A program made the translations under genes and the position numbers. 64,000 nucleotides of DNA from Arcobacter nitrofigilis DSM 7299 (GTDB lineage Bacteria > Campylobacterota > Campylobacteria > Campylobacterales > Arcobacteraceae): positions 1,612,001 to 1,676,000 of the forward strand of contig NC_014166.1 of NCBI RefSeq assembly GCF_000092245.1, written 5' to 3'. The notes beneath the pieces are model-generated. The model worked only from the letters and a program-made list of their open reading frames with translations, did no database searches and was not told the DNA's origin. This document shows, piece after piece, positions 10,795-19,560 of this stretch (position 1 is its first letter; the number at the start of each line of letters is the position of its first letter).

Positions 10795-10827
10795 ACTTTA
10801 ACATACAAAGCTGTCATGAAACTTGCA
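10795..10827 (-). promoter_or_regulatory. Putative TctD-type operator and promoter of tctCBA
   Basis: The minus strand reads TGCAAGTTTCATGACAGC, then nine bases, then TAAAGT (10795-10800). The repeat halves are TGCAAGTTTCA (10817-10827) and TGACAGCTTTG (10806-10816). This is the third copy of the shared box and lies 39 bases before the ATG of tctC copy 2. Confidence 0.62.
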
Positions 10828-10988
10828 AGAATACTAACTTGGATTTAGCATAAAAGAATAGTCGCATTATTGATAAAAATTTGAACCTTGTTCTATAACT
10901 AAACATAGAAATATTGGAATTAAGGTTGGGTCATATAGGTTAGTTAAATTGTAAGTTAAATATTTAAAAGGAATTATTGAGGTTAAAA

Positions 10989-11048
10989 ATGTTAATTTTA
11001 CACACAAAATATAGAATTAACTGGGGAACTATTCAAACAGATAATTAA
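10989..11048 (+). CDS. Possible 19-residue leader peptide or spurious ORF
   Basis: The frame MLILHTKYRINWGTIQTDN starts with ATG at 10989, has GAGG six bases upstream and ends with TAA 14 bases before the next ATG. I do not recognise the peptide. The ribosome site and position before the DUF302 gene are the only support; chance is quite possible in this A+T-rich sequence. Confidence 0.2.
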   Translation: MLILHTKYRINWGTIQTDN

Positions 11049-11062
11049 AAAAAGGATTAATA

Positions 11063-11440
11063 ATGGTATATATTGAAAAAAGTGAAAAAAGTGTACAAGA
11101 AGTTGTAGATAAAATACAAGAAATAATTCCAAATTATAAATTTGGAGTTCAGCATATTCATAATATAAAAGAGACTTTGATTTCAAAGGGAATTGATTTT
11201 AAAAATGAGTGTCAAGTATTAGACGTGTGTAATCCTAAGGTTGCAAATGAATTTTTAACTACAGATATGAGTCTAAGCTCTATTATGCCATGTAAAATTT
11301 CTATTTATGAAGAAGACGGAGAAACTTTAATAGCTATGAACTCTCTAGCTCAATTAGTTGATGATATAAATCCAGATTTGACAGATATAGCTCAAACTAC
11401 TCAGAAAACTATTTTAGAGATTATAAAAGAGGCTATTTAG
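11063..11440 (+). CDS. DUF302-family protein
   Basis: The 125-residue protein matches the DUF302 fold by its pattern: an N-terminal segment in which a helix (SVQEVVDKIQEII) is followed by FGVQHIHNIKETLISKGIDF, then CQVLDVCNPKVANEFLTTDMSLSSIMPCKISIYEEDGET, which is the typical conserved core. Function of DUF302 proteins is unsettled; some bind metals or act in sulfur metabolism gene sets. Two Cys and two His residues in the core could bind a metal. AAGGA before the ATG is a clear ribosome site. The stop codon lies inside a bidirectional terminator. Confidence 0.8.
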   Translation: MVYIEKSEKSVQEVVDKIQEIIPNYKFGVQHIHNIKETLISKGIDFKNECQVLDVCNPKVANEFLTTDMSLSSIMPCKISIYEEDGETLIAMNSLAQLVDDINPDLTDIAQTTQKTILEIIKEAI

Positions 11441-11447
11441 CCTCTTT
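11426..11447. terminator. Bidirectional intrinsic terminator (DUF302 gene / pepD)
   Basis: AAAGAGGCTA (11426-11435) and TAGCCTCTTT (11438-11447) form a perfect ten-base stem with a nominal TT loop. T-rich sequence follows on the plus strand and A-rich sequence precedes it, so it can serve both converging genes. The DUF302 stop codon is part of the stem. Confidence 0.75.
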
Positions 11448-11453
11448 ATATAT

Positions 11454-12734
11454 TTAAGAAATAATTTCTTGAACTATTTTAAATAAATTATTAATAGAAT
11501 TTATACTTACTCTTTCATCATAAGAGTGAGGATTATATATATTTGGACCTATTGAAGCTACTTTTAAGTGAGGAAATTTTTCTTTAAAAATTGCACATTC
11601 TAATCCTGCATGAATAGCTCTAAACTCAGCTTTTGCATTGTTTTTTTTATATATTTCATATACTGTTTGTGTAAATTCGTTTTTATCTGGTTTCCAAGCG
11701 GGATATTTACCCTTTGTTTCAACTGTAAAATTATACTTTTCAAGGCTTTTTTTTGTCTGTTTTTTAATATCAATTAATTTTTCATTATCCATAGATCTTG
11801 CACTTAATTTTACTACGATTTCATTAATTTGAGTTTTTACAATCGCTAAATTTATTGAGGTTTCTACTACATTTAATTCATTATTAAATTCTAGTACACC
11901 ATTTTTAAAATTATAAATAAAGTCAATAATTTCATCACTATATACATTAAAGTGTTCAGGTATGTCTTTAACTTCAGTTATACTCATATTTTCATGGGTA
12001 CTCTTTGGTGGATTTTTTGAAGCAATAATCGCTTTTGCATTTGATGGAATTGAATTAATTCTTTCTCCTCCATTTAAATCTAACAGTTTGCCTTCACACT
12101 CTTTTATTGATTTAGCAATTAGTTTTAGGGCATTTGGTATATTTTCATGAATATTTACACCACTGTGTCCACCTCTTAGTTTTGAAATAGTTATTTCATA
12201 GAGTTTTAATTTATCTTTATTTGAAATCAATTCATGTTTAGAGTGTTTAGATATTATATCAACACCTCCTGCACAACCAATACAAATCTCTCCTTCTTCT
12301 TCTGAATCAAGGTTTAACATAAAAGGAGATTTAATCTCAAGATTTATATCATTTGCTCCAATTAAACCAATTTCTTCATCAGAAGTAAAAAGAAACTCTA
12401 AGTCCTTATTATCAGCCATTAGTGCTAACATATAAGAACATCCAATTCCATTATCTGCACCTAAAGTTGAATTTTCTGCTTTAAAAAAGCCATTATCTTC
12501 TATTATTTTAGGAATTGTATTATCTATTAGACAAACAATATCATAGTGAGATTGTAAACAAATTTTTGAGTTTGAATCTTTCTTTTTACAAAGGATATTA
12601 TTTACTTCATCAATAAAACACTCATAATTATATTTTAAAGCATAATTTTTTACATAATTTATAAATTCATTGTGTGTACCACTACATCTTGGTATGCTTG
12701 TGATTTCTTTAAATATTTCTAATACTAAATTCAA
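11454..12734 (-). CDS. pepD: Aminoacyl-histidine dipeptidase PepD, M20 family
   Basis: This 426-residue cytosolic metallopeptidase resembles PepD, which splits Xaa-His and other dipeptides. Zinc-site motifs of family M20 are visible: SHYDIV near residue 60, LGADNGIG near 93, TSDEEIGL with the catalytic Glu near 117, MLNLDSEEEG, and a C-terminal HAGLECAIF plus SYDERVS. E. coli PepD is near 485 residues, so this one is somewhat shorter, mainly in the lid region. The start is a TTG after AAAGGA. It converges on the DUF302 gene with a shared terminator. Confidence 0.9.
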   Translation of the reverse strand: MNLVLEIFKEITSIPRCSGTHNEFINYVKNYALKYNYECFIDEVNNILCKKKDSNSKICLQSHYDIVCLIDNTIPKIIEDNGFFKAENSTLGADNGIGCSYMLALMADNKDLEFLFTSDEEIGLIGANDINLEIKSPFMLNLDSEEEGEICIGCAGGVDIISKHSKHELISNKDKLKLYEITISKLRGGHSGVNIHENIPNALKLIAKSIKECEGKLLDLNGGERINSIPSNAKAIIASKNPPKSTHENMSITEVKDIPEHFNVYSDEIIDFIYNFKNGVLEFNNELNVVETSINLAIVKTQINEIVVKLSARSMDNEKLIDIKKQTKKSLEKYNFTVETKGKYPAWKPDKNEFTQTVYEIYKKNNAKAEFRAIHAGLECAIFKEKFPHLKVASIGPNIYNPHSYDERVSINSINNLFKIVQEIIS

Positions 12735-12834
12735 ATTTTTCCTTTATTTTTCGATAATTATATCAAAAAGAGTTAAATAGACAGTTTTTTTTAAGATATA
12801 ATAAATGTAAGCATATAATTTTTTAGGAATGACT

Positions 12835-14643
12835 ATGAAACTATCATTAAAAACACTTCTAATAATTTCTTTTTCTTTAGTTATTGTAATATCAATAAGT
12901 ATTATATCAATGATGACATATTATTCAATGAAAGCTAACATGTCAGCGCAATCATATAAAATAATGCAAAATATATCAGACTTTGCAATTGATAAATCTA
13001 AAACTTATATGAATGTGGCAACAGATGCTTCTCATTTAACTAGAAACTTAGAAAATAAAAATGTGATTAGTATAACTAATCAAAAAGAATTAGTTAATTA
13101 TTTTTATGAACAAATGGCAATCAATCAGTATTTTTCTGGACTTTATTATGCTTCTACTGATGGAAGTTTTTTAATGCTTTTAAAAGATGCTACTGGTTAT
13201 TTGAAAAAAGATATATCTTTTAATGATAATGGAAAAAGGGAAGTAAAAATTTCATATAATGATAAAAATATGAAATTAATAAATGAACAAACACTTGATA
13301 AGGATAAATTTGACCCAAGAATTAGAGCTTGGTATGTAAATGCAGTTCAACATAAAAAATCAACTTGGACAGAACCTTATATATTTTATACTTCAAAAAA
13401 AACAGGAATAACAATATCAACACCAATTTATAGTGAAAATAATGTACTTTTAGGAGTAATTGGAATTGATATAGAAACAGAAAGCTTATCTTCTTTTATT
13501 AATAATTTAAAAATAGGAGATAATGGGAGAGTTTTTTTAGTTAATAAGGCATTAAAAATTTTATCATTGCCCGTTGAAAAAAATAAAATTAGAACAATGG
13601 ATAGTTTAAGAGAAAATAGTATTATAAAACTTGCATATAATGAACTTAAAAAACAAACAGATGTAAAATCAATCAAAAAAGAGTATTTTCTTACATTTAA
13701 AAATGGAAATAAGAATTATCAAGCTATGTTCTTACCTTTTAAAATTGGAGAATTAGAGTGGACAGTTGGTATGTATGTCTTAGAAGATGATTTTTTAGGA
13801 ATATTAAAGGATAATAATATTTTCAATATTTTATTAATTATAATAGTTGGATTAATATCTTTATTTATTAGTATTAAAATATCAAATTATATTTCAAATC
13901 CAATTCTAAAATTGAGAGATATGACTAAAAAAATCGAGTTATTAAATTTAAACGAATCAGATGTAAATCCTAATCCAATAAAAGAGATAAATGAGTTAAT
14001 TACTTCTTTTAATAAAATGAAAATAAATTTAAAAGAATCATATTTAGATACTCTATATAGATTAGCAGTTGCATCTGAATATAAAGATAATGATACAGCA
14101 GAACATATTAGTAGAATAGGACTATATTCAGAAGCGATAGCTAGAAAAGTTGGATTATCTGAAGATGAAATATATATTTTAAAACATGCAAGTGCTATGC
14201 ATGATATTGGTAAACTTGGTATTCCAGATAGAGTATTATTAAAACCAGGTAAGTTAAATGAAGAAGAAAGAAAGATAATTGAAACACATCCTGCAATAGG
14301 TGCTTCAATATTAAAAAATCCTACATCAAATATTATGCAAATGGGAAGAGATATTTCCTTATATCATCATGAAAAATGGGATGGAACAGGTTATCCAAAA
14401 GGCTTAAAAGGTGAAGAAATACCATTGTTTGCGAGAATAGTATCTATTGTAGATGTTTTTGATGCACTGATGTCTAAACGATGTTATAAAGAGGCCTTTG
14501 ATGAAAATAAATCTAGAAAAATTATAGAAGAAGGAAAAGGTACTTTTTTTGATCCAAAAGTTGTAGATGCTTTTGAAGAGTGCTTTGAAGAGTTAGTTAA
14601 TATCTCAAAAACTAACTCATTAAAACCTAAGTATAAAACTTAG
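12835..14643 (+). CDS. Membrane sensor with Cache-type domain, HAMP and HD-GYP
   Basis: The 602-residue protein is a probable c-di-GMP phosphodiesterase. A first membrane helix (about residues 6-27) precedes a periplasmic dCache-like domain with the recognisable DPRIRAWYVNAV and EPYIFYTSKKTGITISTPIY segments. A second helix lies around 322-345, followed by HAMP and a C-terminal HD-GYP domain with HASAMHDIGKLGIPD and HHEKWDGTGYPKGLKGEEIP, all catalytic residues present. AGGA lies six bases before the ATG at 12835; the ATG six bases earlier is too close to it. Its stop overlaps the stop of ccsBA on the other strand by four bases. Confidence 0.92.
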   Translation: MKLSLKTLLIISFSLVIVISISIISMMTYYSMKANMSAQSYKIMQNISDFAIDKSKTYMNVATDASHLTRNLENKNVISITNQKELVNYFYEQMAINQYFSGLYYASTDGSFLMLLKDATGYLKKDISFNDNGKREVKISYNDKNMKLINEQTLDKDKFDPRIRAWYVNAVQHKKSTWTEPYIFYTSKKTGITISTPIYSENNVLLGVIGIDIETESLSSFINNLKIGDNGRVFLVNKALKILSLPVEKNKIRTMDSLRENSIIKLAYNELKKQTDVKSIKKEYFLTFKNGNKNYQAMFLPFKIGELEWTVGMYVLEDDFLGILKDNNIFNILLIIIVGLISLFISIKISNYISNPILKLRDMTKKIELLNLNESDVNPNPIKEINELITSFNKMKINLKESYLDTLYRLAVASEYKDNDTAEHISRIGLYSEAIARKVGLSEDEIYILKHASAMHDIGKLGIPDRVLLKPGKLNEEERKIIETHPAIGASILKNPTSNIMQMGRDISLYHHEKWDGTGYPKGLKGEEIPLFARIVSIVDVFDALMSKRCYKEAFDENKSRKIIEEGKGTFFDPKVVDAFEECFEELVNISKTNSLKPKYKT

Positions 14644-14649
14644 GCTTTT
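14626..14649. terminator. Bidirectional terminator spanning two stop codons
   Basis: CCTAAGT (14626-14632) and ACTTAGG (14638-14644) form a seven-base stem with the five-base loop ATAAA, followed by CTTTT on the plus strand and AAAA-flanked (TTTT on the minus strand) at the other side. Both converging stop codons, TAG of the HD-GYP gene and TAA of ccsBA, lie inside it. Confidence 0.6.
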
Positions 14650-17456
14650 AGATCTCTATTTTTATATGCAGCTGCAATTGTAATAAATACAAAAGTTGTT
14701 ACAACATAAACCCACATAGGAATTGGTACAGGATCTCCTGTAGCATATGAGTGCATTCCAGATAAGTAGAAATTTACACCAAAGTATGTCATTAAAATCG
14801 TACTAAATGCTAAAACAGAAGCAGTTGTTAGTACAAATGGGTTATTTAATGATTTAACAAATCTTAAGTGAATAACTATGGCATAAACAACTATTGATAC
14901 ATAGGCCCAAGTCTCTTTTGGATCCCATCCCCAATATCTTCCCCATGATTCATTAGCCCAAATTCCACCTAAGAAATTTCCAATTGTAATTGCACTTAAT
15001 CCGATGATTAAAGACATTTCATTTATATAAGTTATATGTTTAATCGTCTCATCTAAGTGTGGTCTATTTTTTCTAAATATAAATAATATAAGTGTCATAA
15101 ATCCAATAATAGCACTTAATCCAAAGAAACCATAAGAAGCTGTTAAAACAGAGACATGGATTGTTAACCAATATGATTTAAGAACTGGAACTAAGTTTGT
15201 AATTTGTGGATCTATGCTTGTTAAGTGAGCTGTAAACATAAATATAGCAGCTACGATAACAGCAGCACTTAAAGCAAGTAATGATTTTCTAAAGAAAACA
15301 ACACCAGCAAATACAGCAGACCATGATATATAAAGTAGGGACTCATAAGTATTTGTCCAAGGTGCATGCCCTGAAATTACCCATCTAAATCCCATTCCAA
15401 AAGTATGTGCTGCAAATAATATTGCTAAAACAACAAATGCTACTAAAGTAGTTTTTTTAGGTTGGATTTTAGGATTAAATACAACAACAAATGATGTAAC
15501 TAACAAAATAAACCCAACAAGTAAATAAGCTAATGTTAATTTAGGAAAGATATCAATTTTATTAAATAATATTTCATTAGAGATTTGTCTTTCACTTGGA
15601 ATAATATTCCCACCAACTTTTCTTTGATAAGAGTAAATAAAATCTAAATATTTTCCTGCATTTTCCCAATCTTCAATAATGATAGTATTAATAAATCCTC
15701 TAATCATTGTTTCAACAGCTTGTTGTGCTCTTCCTTGCAAGTTTTGCATTGCATCTACAGGATTTAGCCACTTTGATGATTTTGTATCATTTGGATTAGG
15801 AAATATATTAAGTAAGTTTGCATTGTATGTCATATATGCGATATTTAATCTTTCATCAACCCTGATAACATCTTTTTCATATGTCCCTCTATCAGAAGGT
15901 TTTGTTGTAATTGCTTTATTGATTTCATTTGCTAAAATATATTTTCCATCTTTAAAAACTTCTGAAAATGCAATATATTTTCTTGAACTATCAACTCCTA
16001 AGAATTTTTTTAATCTTGGAGTAGTGATTTTTATCATTTTCACATCTCTCCAGATTTCTGGTCTAGAGATCATTCCAAGAACTATTTGATCTGCACTTAA
16101 ATCAAACATGCTAGTTTTACCTGATAGTTTTAAAAGAATCTCTCTATCCAAGGTATCAACAGGTTTCATTCTTCCTGCATTGCTTTGAACAGTTAGCGTT
16201 CCAAATTTATTTGCTACAGCAGAAGAGTCTTTTTTCAGCATATCCATATATTCTTTTGGATTTTTATACTCTTTAACTACAACTTGATGTTGAGTTTGCG
16301 GTGTTTGTGTTGTTGTTTGTTGTTCTTCTGCATGTAAGTTAGAAGCTGCAAAAGATAAACTTAATGCAAGAAGTAAAGAAGCAAAGTTTTTGTTTTTTAA
16401 TTTATTTGCTAGTATCCAAAATCTAGATTGTTTGCTAAATAGGTTTAAAATAAGACCTAAAGTTAGGAAAAAATATCCTGCATAAGTTGGCCATTTCCCT
16501 GGGTCGTTATTTACTGACAAAACTGTTCCTTTTTCATCTGGATCATATGAACTTTGGAAGAATAAAAAATTACCTTGGTGAAGTGTTCTATTCATAAAAA
16601 TTCTATAATCATATGATTTTCCATTTTCTTCATTAACTGTAACTTCAGAAGCATAAGAAGATGGAGACATACTTCCTGGATATCTATCAAGTTGGAAATC
16701 ATTTAGTTTAATTGAAAAAGGTAATTTTAGTAATTTAGAACCATATTCTAAAGTTACAATTGTATCCCCAAAGTCTTCAATTTTTGGAAAACCTTTTTGT
16801 CCTCTTTTCCCTGGTAATCTAACTGTTTTAGTTACTCCATTTAGAGTCAAATCAACAGATAAAATACCCATCTCTGCTTTTCCTTTTTTACTTACTGTAT
16901 AATCAATATATTTTAAGTTTAAATTTTTATTGTTAAACTTTAAGTCATAGTCAAAGTTATTCAACTTTTGAGCGAAATACTCAACTAAACCTGTATTATA
17001 ACCATCATCCATACCTTTTCGTAAAGTTGAAGCTGCAAATTCTAATGGATACTCTTTATAAAAAGAACTTCCATCTTTTTGTTTAATTTGTATTTGTAAA
17101 TATGGATTTAATGAATACATTAAATCTTGAGTTTGACCTTCTCTTATTTGCATAATACCTTCATATCCTGCAAATCTTGTAACTGCTGCCCCAATTAAAA
17201 TTAAAACAAAAGATGAATGAAACAAAAATTTTGCTTTTTGTCTCCACATTTTTCTTTTGTAAATAATTCCCATTAAATTAACTGATGTAAGAACTAAAAC
17301 AGCTTCGTACCACAAGTTATCATAAACTAAAACTCTAGCAGTTGAAGTTCCATAGTCATTTTCAATAAAAGTAGCTACACCAGCACCAACTGCAAGTAAA
17401 GCAAGTAGAGTAAGTGTAGTTTTAAATGAAAATAATATATCTAATATCTTATTCAA
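14640..17456 (-). CDS. ccsBA: Fused cytochrome c maturation protein CcsB-CcsA (System II)
   Basis: The 938-residue polytopic protein delivers heme to the periplasm and ligates it to apocytochromes c. The N-terminal half is ResB/CcsB-like with four helices and a long periplasmic domain (about residues 70-340). A second periplasmic region from about 370 to 680 follows a helix ending in LHAEEQQ. The C-terminal CcsA half carries the WWD-type heme motif WANESWGRYWGWDPKETWAYVS and conserved His residues in flanking helices. Fusion of CcsB to CcsA is characteristic of Campylobacterota. The start is TTG after AAGGA. Confidence 0.95.
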   Translation of the reverse strand: MNKILDILFSFKTTLTLLALLAVGAGVATFIENDYGTSTARVLVYDNLWYEAVLVLTSVNLMGIIYKRKMWRQKAKFLFHSSFVLILIGAAVTRFAGYEGIMQIREGQTQDLMYSLNPYLQIQIKQKDGSSFYKEYPLEFAASTLRKGMDDGYNTGLVEYFAQKLNNFDYDLKFNNKNLNLKYIDYTVSKKGKAEMGILSVDLTLNGVTKTVRLPGKRGQKGFPKIEDFGDTIVTLEYGSKLLKLPFSIKLNDFQLDRYPGSMSPSSYASEVTVNEENGKSYDYRIFMNRTLHQGNFLFFQSSYDPDEKGTVLSVNNDPGKWPTYAGYFFLTLGLILNLFSKQSRFWILANKLKNKNFASLLLALSLSFAASNLHAEEQQTTTQTPQTQHQVVVKEYKNPKEYMDMLKKDSSAVANKFGTLTVQSNAGRMKPVDTLDREILLKLSGKTSMFDLSADQIVLGMISRPEIWRDVKMIKITTPRLKKFLGVDSSRKYIAFSEVFKDGKYILANEINKAITTKPSDRGTYEKDVIRVDERLNIAYMTYNANLLNIFPNPNDTKSSKWLNPVDAMQNLQGRAQQAVETMIRGFINTIIIEDWENAGKYLDFIYSYQRKVGGNIIPSERQISNEILFNKIDIFPKLTLAYLLVGFILLVTSFVVVFNPKIQPKKTTLVAFVVLAILFAAHTFGMGFRWVISGHAPWTNTYESLLYISWSAVFAGVVFFRKSLLALSAAVIVAAIFMFTAHLTSIDPQITNLVPVLKSYWLTIHVSVLTASYGFFGLSAIIGFMTLILFIFRKNRPHLDETIKHITYINEMSLIIGLSAITIGNFLGGIWANESWGRYWGWDPKETWAYVSIVVYAIVIHLRFVKSLNNPFVLTTASVLAFSTILMTYFGVNFYLSGMHSYATGDPVPIPMWVYVVTTFVFITIAAAYKNRDLKA

Positions 17457-17581
17457 AATATAAGTCCTTTATGTATCTTTTTTCTGTTTCATTATAATGA
17501 TGCTTTATTAATAAAATATTAACTATTTCAACTATAATAAAAATTTGCAATTATATCAAAAGATATTTAAGAAATAATGAT

Positions 17582-17587
17582 TATAAT
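17582..17587 (+). promoter_or_regulatory. -10 box of a putative leaderless promoter (cmoB)
   Basis: TATAAT ends six bases before the ATG of cmoB at 17594, with TGCATT between. There is no room for a ribosome site, so the transcript should start at or near the ATG. Confidence 0.55.
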
Positions 17588-17593
17588 TGCATT

Positions 17594-18514
17594 ATGAATG
17601 AAGAATTAGAACAATTACAAAAAAAGAAAATAGAGTGCCTTTCTTGGAAAAATATTAAGCCATGGCATGAACAACTTTTAAAAGCGCAAGAAATCCAAAA
17701 AATACCTTGTGAAGTTAAACTTGAAGATTGGCTTACTATTGGAAAAGAATCAGACTTAAGTGATAAAGAAAAAGAAATAGTTTTACAAACAGCAAAAACA
17801 TTAATACCTTGGAGAAAAGGGCCTTTTAATTTATTTGGATTGGAAATTGATAGTGAATGGCAAAGTAATATTAAATATAATCTTATTCGACCACATTTTA
17901 ATTTAAAAGATAAAGTTGTAGCTGATATTGGTTGTAACAATGGTTATTATATGTTTAGAATGCTTGAAGACAAGCCTAAAAAACTAATAGGCTTTGATCC
18001 AAGTCCACTTACGATGCTTCAATTTGAGTTTATAAATCATTTTGTAAAAAGTGATTTAGTTTATGAAAAACTTGGCGTGGAGCATTTAGAAATATATAAT
18101 CACAGTTTTGATTTTATTTTTATGTTGGGTGTTTTATATCATAGAGCTGATCCTGTTGGTACATTAAAGCTTTTAAGAAACTCATTAAATAAAGATGGGG
18201 AAGTTTTAATTGATACTTTTATGATAGATGGAGAGGAAGAAGTTGCTTTAACCCCAAATGGACGATATTCAAAAATCCCTAATATCTATTTTGTACCGAC
18301 AATTCCAGCACTTAAAAATTGGTTAAATAGAGCAGGGTTTTGTGATATTGAAGTTCTTGCGGTGACAACTACTTCAAGTGAAGAGCAAAGAAAAACAAAA
18401 TGGTCTTTTGATCAAAGTTTAGAAGATTTTTTAGATCCAAATGACAAAACTAAAACAGTGGAAGGTTATCCCGCACCTAAAAGAGTCTATATAAAGGCCA
18501 GAAGAAAAAATTAG
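17594..18514 (+). CDS. cmoB: tRNA U34 carboxymethyltransferase CmoB
   Basis: CmoB transfers a carboxymethyl group from carboxy-SAM to 5-hydroxyuridine at tRNA position 34, giving cmo5U in wobble-reading tRNAs. The 306-residue protein has the diagnostic N-terminus with LSWKNIKPWHEQLLKAQ, the WRKGPFNLFGLEIDSEWQSNIKYNLIRP segment, the SAM motif VADIGCNNGYYMFRM near residue 115, and the C-terminal TKWSFDQSLEDFLDPND...EGYPAPKR. The -10 box sits six bases before the ATG. The 3' end overlaps the convergent GGDEF gene by four bases. The partner CmoA is not in this window. Confidence 0.96.
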   Translation: MNEELEQLQKKKIECLSWKNIKPWHEQLLKAQEIQKIPCEVKLEDWLTIGKESDLSDKEKEIVLQTAKTLIPWRKGPFNLFGLEIDSEWQSNIKYNLIRPHFNLKDKVVADIGCNNGYYMFRMLEDKPKKLIGFDPSPLTMLQFEFINHFVKSDLVYEKLGVEHLEIYNHSFDFIFMLGVLYHRADPVGTLKLLRNSLNKDGEVLIDTFMIDGEEEVALTPNGRYSKIPNIYFVPTIPALKNWLNRAGFCDIEVLAVTTTSSEEQRKTKWSFDQSLEDFLDPNDKTKTVEGYPAPKRVYIKARRKN

Positions 18515-19479
18515 AATAAATCTATATTATCTTCTTCTTTTATATCACTAAAGGCTAAAAATGAACTTCTTCCTTTATTTTTAGCTTCATAAAGTGCTGT
18601 ATCAGTATTTTTTATAATCTGATCTAATGATGAATCTTTTGTATTAAACTTATCATAACCAATACAAATTGTTTTTTTAAGAGTTGCTTCTTCATTTATT
18701 TGAATTTCAGCATTTGCAAAATCTTGAATAATATTTTCACATATAACTCGTACCTCAGATTCATTGTCACTACTTAAAATAGAGACTAAAAATTCATCCC
18801 CTGAAAGTCTTGCTACTAAATCAAATTCTGAAATATTAGTGTGAATTATTTTTGCAAGTTCAATTAATACTTTATCACCAATATCATAATCAAATTCATC
18901 AATTACTGCTTTAAATCTATCTATTCCTATCATTAAAAAGAATATATCATTTGTTTCAGTATGTGATAGATTAATCAATTTATTAACATGTTCTGTTAAG
19001 TATTGTCTATTATAAACATTTGTAACAGAATCAATTGAGTTTGCTTGAACATAGTTTTTCTTTAAAATACCACTTTGAATAATAGGTGATATTTGAAAAA
19101 AAGCTGATTCAATTGCATTATATTCAGCTTCTAAAACTATAAAATGTGTCTTGGAAGTAGAAGAGAAAGATACAATTGCATTTTGTGAAGTATGAGTATT
19201 AATAATAAAGAAAAAAGATTTATCATCATCTAAATAGAACTCTTCCCCTTTTACATAAATATTCTCTTTTCTATTGTTTTTCATATCAAATAAAGAAAAA
19301 GTTACATTATCAACATTATAATTTCTATTTAACCATAGATAAATATCTTCTGCCATTTGCTTTAGGTTTGAAGAGTATTGTAGCTGCTCATATAATTCAT
19401 AGATTTTTTCTAAAGAGGCAAAATCTTTTTCATGATTGCATGATGATTTAATCAAATTTAGTATTGAATTTTTTAACAT
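18511..19479 (-). CDS. GGDEF-domain protein, probable diguanylate cyclase
   Basis: The 322-residue protein has an N-terminal soluble region of about 150 residues without an obvious family, then a GGDEF domain starting at DSVTNVYNRQYL. The active-site loop reads RLSGDEFLVSI, that is SGDEF, a substitution still found in active enzymes. The Mg-binding Asp in IGIDRFKAVIDEFDYDIGD is present and the C-terminal half closes with DTALYEAKNKGRSSF. No signal peptide or membrane helix is seen. It would make c-di-GMP in response to an unknown cue. Its stop overlaps that of cmoB. Confidence 0.88.
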   Translation of the reverse strand: MLKNSILNLIKSSCNHEKDFASLEKIYELYEQLQYSSNLKQMAEDIYLWLNRNYNVDNVTFSLFDMKNNRKENIYVKGEEFYLDDDKSFFFIINTHTSQNAIVSFSSTSKTHFIVLEAEYNAIESAFFQISPIIQSGILKKNYVQANSIDSVTNVYNRQYLTEHVNKLINLSHTETNDIFFLMIGIDRFKAVIDEFDYDIGDKVLIELAKIIHTNISEFDLVARLSGDEFLVSILSSDNESEVRVICENIIQDFANAEIQINEEATLKKTICIGYDKFNTKDSSLDQIIKNTDTALYEAKNKGRSSFLAFSDIKEEDNIDLF

Positions 19480-19527
19480 GACTCTTCTTTCTCTAATTTT
19501 ATATATATTATAAGTAGTTTAAATTAA

Positions 19528-19560
19528 AAATAGGATTAAAACTTAATTTTAATCCTATTT
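19528..19560 (-). terminator. Intrinsic terminator after the MBL-fold hydrolase gene
   Basis: AAATAGGATTAAAA (19528-19541) and TTTTAATCCTATTT (19547-19560) form a perfect 14-base stem with the five-base loop CTTAA. On the minus strand it is followed by TTTTTAATTT. It includes the stop of the MBL gene and insulates it from the GGDEF gene. Confidence 0.85.

Larger units (their letters stand above)
10768..11062. other. Intergenic region between tctC copy 2 and DUF302 gene
   Basis: This 295-base gap contains, from the left, the leader and promoter box of the tctC operon (10795-10827), then about 160 bases without recognisable coding content. A possible plus-strand promoter is TTGATA followed 18 bases later by TATAAC (about 10870-10899). 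A 19-codon reading frame with a GAGG ribosome site (10989-11048) precedes the DUF302 gene. No repeats or RNA structure of note were seen in the rest. Confidence 0.5.

Noticed and set aside
10998-11186. Minus-strand 62-codon frame in the gap before the DUF302 gene
   Set aside because: The peptide is a leucine/phenylalanine-rich string antisense to a real gene, with no ribosome site.
15679-16089. Plus-strand 136-codon frame inside ccsBA
   Set aside because: Antisense shadow of a conserved membrane protein gene; no start signal.
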